Source: Euphorbia lathyris (taxonomy: Eukaryota; Streptophyta; Magnoliopsida; Malpighiales; Euphorbiaceae). From it: a stretch of 64,000 bases of DNA. Below are positions 61,612 to 64,000 of this stretch, one piece after another. The stretch covers positions 100,159,895-100,223,894 of the forward strand of contig NC_088912.1 of NCBI RefSeq assembly GCF_963576675.1, given 5' to 3'. Under the pieces are notes generated by a model. That model was not told where the DNA came from. It was given only the letters and a program-made list of their open reading frames with translations, and made no database searches. How positions within the stretch are numbered: position 1 is the stretch's first letter; the number at the start of each line of letters is the position of its first letter. The position numbers and the translations under genes were made by a program.

Positions 61612-62845
61612 CTAAAAGAAAAATGAAATCCAATTGCATAATCCATCACAAACTACAGCATTTGGATTGAACAGAAACAACCAGGGTAAACTGCATCGAT
61701 AATCACTAAAATTTAGAGTCGGAGAAATTTGGAGTTTGTTTCACAAAGGTCACATATTATTTCGATAAAGCCATCCCAGGCAATTTGTGTTATAAACATA
61801 TCGGAAAGTTGATGTGGCACCGAAAAAGGTTGATTATATAGCAACTAAGCGCTATGTCGGACAACTATATAATTTCATCATATTTCGACACAATTGACGT
61901 ATTCCTAATTCTATTAGCAATGGAGACACATGTTGACATGTGTGTGGTTAAACTATGTATAAGGGCAAACATTAAAACTCGGCCTTTGTGCTTGCACAAC
62001 GCGTCATTTTAGCTCTAAAACTTCAATTTGGACATATTTGACAAACTTCAATTTGGTCACATTTGACATGTACTTGATTCTATTACCAATAGAGACGCCT
62101 TGTTAAAAGGCACACGGTTTTACTATGCATAAGGGTAAAAGTTAAAACTCAGCCTTTGTACGTGCAGAATGCGTCAATTTAGCTCTAACACTTCAATTTC
62201 GACATATGTGACCTTGACTGCTTCTATTAGCAATAGAGATGCATTGTTAATAGGCATGCGGTTAAACTATGTATAAGGGAAAAAGTTAAAACTCGGCCTT
62301 TGTACTTACATAATGCGCCATTTTAACTCCAAAACTTCAATTTCAACACGTACAAGATTCTATTAGTAATGTTGACACATGGTTAAATGGGATGTGGTTA
62401 AACTATGTCTTTGCACTTGCACAATGCATCATATTACCTCGAGAACTTTAATTTCGACACATTTAGGAAAGAAGATGTGTTGTTAAAAGGCATGCGGTTG
62501 AACTATGTATAAGTAAGGGTGTCGGATATTAATATGAAGTAGACCTTTAACTATCAACTTGAGCTTTTAGTTCAACACATTTTACTTATACGTTGTTAAC
62601 AAGCGTGTGGCTAACTATGTATAAGCACAAATTAAAACTCGGCCTTTGTACTTGCACAACAATGCATCATTTTAGCTCCACAACTTCAATTTCGACACAA
62701 TTTGACCTATACATGATTCTATTATCAGTTCAGGCGCATTACTAAAAGGCGTGTGCTTGCACAATGAGTCACTTTACCTCAAGTACGATTAATTGAGAGA
62801 AAGAAAAGACATAAAATCATCCTTGACAAGAAATTAGAAGATTAC

Positions 62846-62956
62846 CAGGAGATTTATGCCGTTCCTTCTTTCTATTATGAGTTGATGTCGGTGCTGGTGT
62901 TGATGTCGGTGCTGGTGGGTCTAAGGACAAAATATCTTCACGGGAAGTAGAAGTAC
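62846..62956 (-). CDS. Cassette exon 21 (most upstream in the window), 111 nt
   Basis: GTSTSREDILSLDPPAPTST, PAPTSTHNRKKERHKSPG. Like exon 2 it has an S-x-E-D start (GTST), unlike the GTTPVRQDT group next to it. Acceptor ttattttag. Confidence 0.8.
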
Positions 62957-63407
62957 CTAAAATAAAAATGAAATTCATTTGCATAATCAATCACGAACTA
63001 CAACATTGGGATTGAACAAAAACAGACAGGGTAAATTGCACCAATGATCACTAAAATTTGGAGTTTGTCTCGTAAAGGTCACCTTTGATTTCAATAAGGT
63101 CATTCCAGACAATGTCTATATATAAACACACCGGAAAGTTGATGTGGCACCAAAAAGAGATGATTATATGGAAACTAAGCACTATGTCGGATAAGAATAT
63201 AATTTTTAACATATTCCTAATTCTATTACCAATGCAGACGCGTTGTTGAAAGGTGTGTGCTAAAACTATGTATACGAGAAAAAGTTAAAACTCGGCCTTT
63301 GTACTTGCACAACGCGTCATTTTAGCTCTAGAACTTCAATTTCAACTTATTTGACCTATACCTGATTCTATTAGCAATGCATACGCCTTGTTAAAAGGCA
63401 TGCGATC

Positions 63408-63684
63408 TGTCAGATATTAATATAAATTGGCCTTCAACTATCCGCTTAAACTTTTAGTTCAAACCATTCCATGATATGGTATCAGAGCCTCTTTGATCAA
63501 GTGATCAAGGGTTCGAGTTCTAGCAATCTCATTTGTTGATTAAATTTCAGAACATGATAATATGGGTCTGTGTTGTGCACGTTTCAAGCCGAGTGGGCAT
63601 TTGCGTGTGGGGTGTGTCCAATATTAATATGAATTGGGCTTTTAACTATCAGCTTAAGCTTTTATTTGAAACCGTTCCATGATA
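63408..63684 (+). mobile_element. TRIM/SMART-like element, plus orientation, near-complete
   Basis: LTR tgtcagatattaatata...ccattccatgata, primer site tggtatcagagcc, interior ending gcgtgtggggtg, second LTR tgtccaatattaatatgaa...ccgttccatgata. No convincing target duplication. Confidence 0.75.
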
Positions 63685-63699
63685 TGATTAAAGGCGTGC

Positions 63700-64000
63700 G
63701 GTTAAACTATGTATAAGGGCAAAAGTTAAACCTCAACTTTTGTACTTGCACAATGCGTCATTTTAGCTCAAGAACTTCAATTTATGCAGTTTTTTTGTTA
63801 AAATAACAGTAAAACAGTATGTGTAAATTTTATGTTAGGTTTGGGTAAATTTGATCTTGCTCGACAACGTTAGGGGTAAAATTGCACTATTTCATACGTT
63901 AGGGGTAAATTTGCATCTTATCTCAACAAAATATAAGGATGCTAAATACTACAATAAAGGTGAATTTCAAGATTCCATCAAGCTTCAAGTATTAATTAAG
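63700..64000 (-). other. Start of a further intron/cassette unit at the right edge
   Basis: 63780-63900 carries a MITE arm (aacgttaggggtaaaattgcac..., same family as 23523). 63905-64000 (aaatataaggatgctaaatactacaataaaggtgaatttcaagattccatcaagcttcaagtattaattaag) is the conserved block found 60-130 bp downstream of each cassette donor, so another cassette probably lies just beyond the edge. Confidence 0.6.

Larger units (their letters stand above)
58990..62760. repeat. Recent ~1.89-kb tandem duplication containing cassette exons 19 and 20
   Basis: Segments beginning ...acaagcgtgtggttagactatgtataagcacaaattaaaactcg at about 58995 and 60890 run in parallel for ~1.9 kb with few differences. Exon starts 59721 and 61611 are 1890 bp apart, and the satellite runs in between align copy by copy. 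Confidence 0.85.
31966..62956 (-). repeat. Array of 21 tandem, phase 1-1 cassette exons of the ArfGAP-C2 gene
   Basis: 21 related exons, all minus strand, share the acceptor ...ttttcttttag|GTACTACT and the donor TCT-TCT-G|GTAATCTTCTAATTTCTTGTCAAG (or close variants). Lengths are 99-222 nt and every one is a multiple of three. Each starts after the first base of a codon and ends one base into a codon, so any subset splices in frame onto the ArfGAP exon at 30196, which has the same GT... start. Together they total 2619 nt (873 residues). Typical cassette: GTTTLHQDT, LDPPAPEPTPTP, then KPTHNSKKERHKSSG. The last intron (30197-31965) is 1.8 kb, and others are 0.3-2.7 kb. A further cassette beyond 64000 is likely, because 63905-64000 carries the sequence that normally lies just downstream of a donor. 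Confidence 0.85.
30240..63800. repeat. Intronic satellite-like ~145-bp repeat, many copies
   Basis: A unit reading ctatgtataagggaaaaagttaaaactcggcctttgtacttgcacaatgcgtcattttagctccagaacttcaatttcgacacatttgacctatacctgattctattagcaatgcagacgcattgttaaaaggcatgtggttaaa recurs head to tail in nearly every intron of the array. Runs of 3-8 copies are typical (for example 32560-33380, 36000-36480, 37240-38010, 58130-58740). Spacing of the caatgcagacg block is close to 145 bp. Copies diverge strongly in the 30-51 kb part and less in 52-63 kb. No coding frame is conserved. Confidence 0.88.

Noticed and set aside
30240..63800. CRISPR-like array of regularly spaced repeats
   Set aside because: The spacing is tandem satellite (~145 bp, no unique spacers) in plant DNA; not a CRISPR array.

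Overview
The window is eukaryotic nuclear DNA from a flowering plant, most likely a eudicot. It is AT-rich and intron-bearing, and full of plant mobile elements: Ty3/gypsy and other LTR retrotransposons, tRNA-headed SINEs, RTE-type LINE 3' ends, TRIM/SMART-size mini-LTR elements, Mutator-like and hAT MITEs, and an Emigrant-like MITE. The species cannot be named from the sequence.

Layout. 1-6.9 kb: an Athila-like Ty3 element on the minus strand (reverse transcriptase, protease, gag, tRNA-Asp-type primer site, LTR), with a 1.86-kb solo LTR inserted in gag. 6.9-14.4 kb: a second Ty3 element on the plus strand whose integrase is split by a nest of LTR elements (7384-13152). 15.3-16.1 kb: an intact intronless gene for a plant glutaredoxin-like, CxxC-rich protein. 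16.6-18.8 kb: a degenerate ~86-bp tandem array with a duplicated SINE. 19-27.2 kb: AT-rich DNA with several fold-back MITEs (9-10 bp or 8 bp target duplications) and a small two-exon cysteine-rich secreted-peptide gene on the minus strand with a stop codon in its signal-peptide exon.

27.3-64 kb: one very large minus-strand gene. Its 3' part (27311-30196, seven exons) encodes a complete ArfGAP zinc finger followed by a C2 domain, the AGD12/ZAC type of plant Arf GTPase-activating protein. Upstream of these exons, between 31.9 and 63 kb, lies an array of 21 related small exons. Each is bounded by AG and GT and has a length divisible by three. All are in the same splice phase (1-1), and none has a stop. 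Each encodes a Pro/Thr/Glu-rich cassette, usually ending in a basic KKERHK-S-x-G tail, that splices in frame onto the ArfGAP exon. The array runs off the right edge, so the true N-terminus is not in the window. Introns between cassettes are built from a ~145-bp satellite-like repeat and have been hit by TRIMs, SINEs, RTE ends, a MULE-MITE and an LTR element, yet the cassettes stay open.

The exon array is the outstanding observation: it would give this trafficking regulator an N-terminal extension of at least 873 residues, or a large combinatorial splicing repertoire. I know of no described plant ArfGAP with such an extension, but I could not search.
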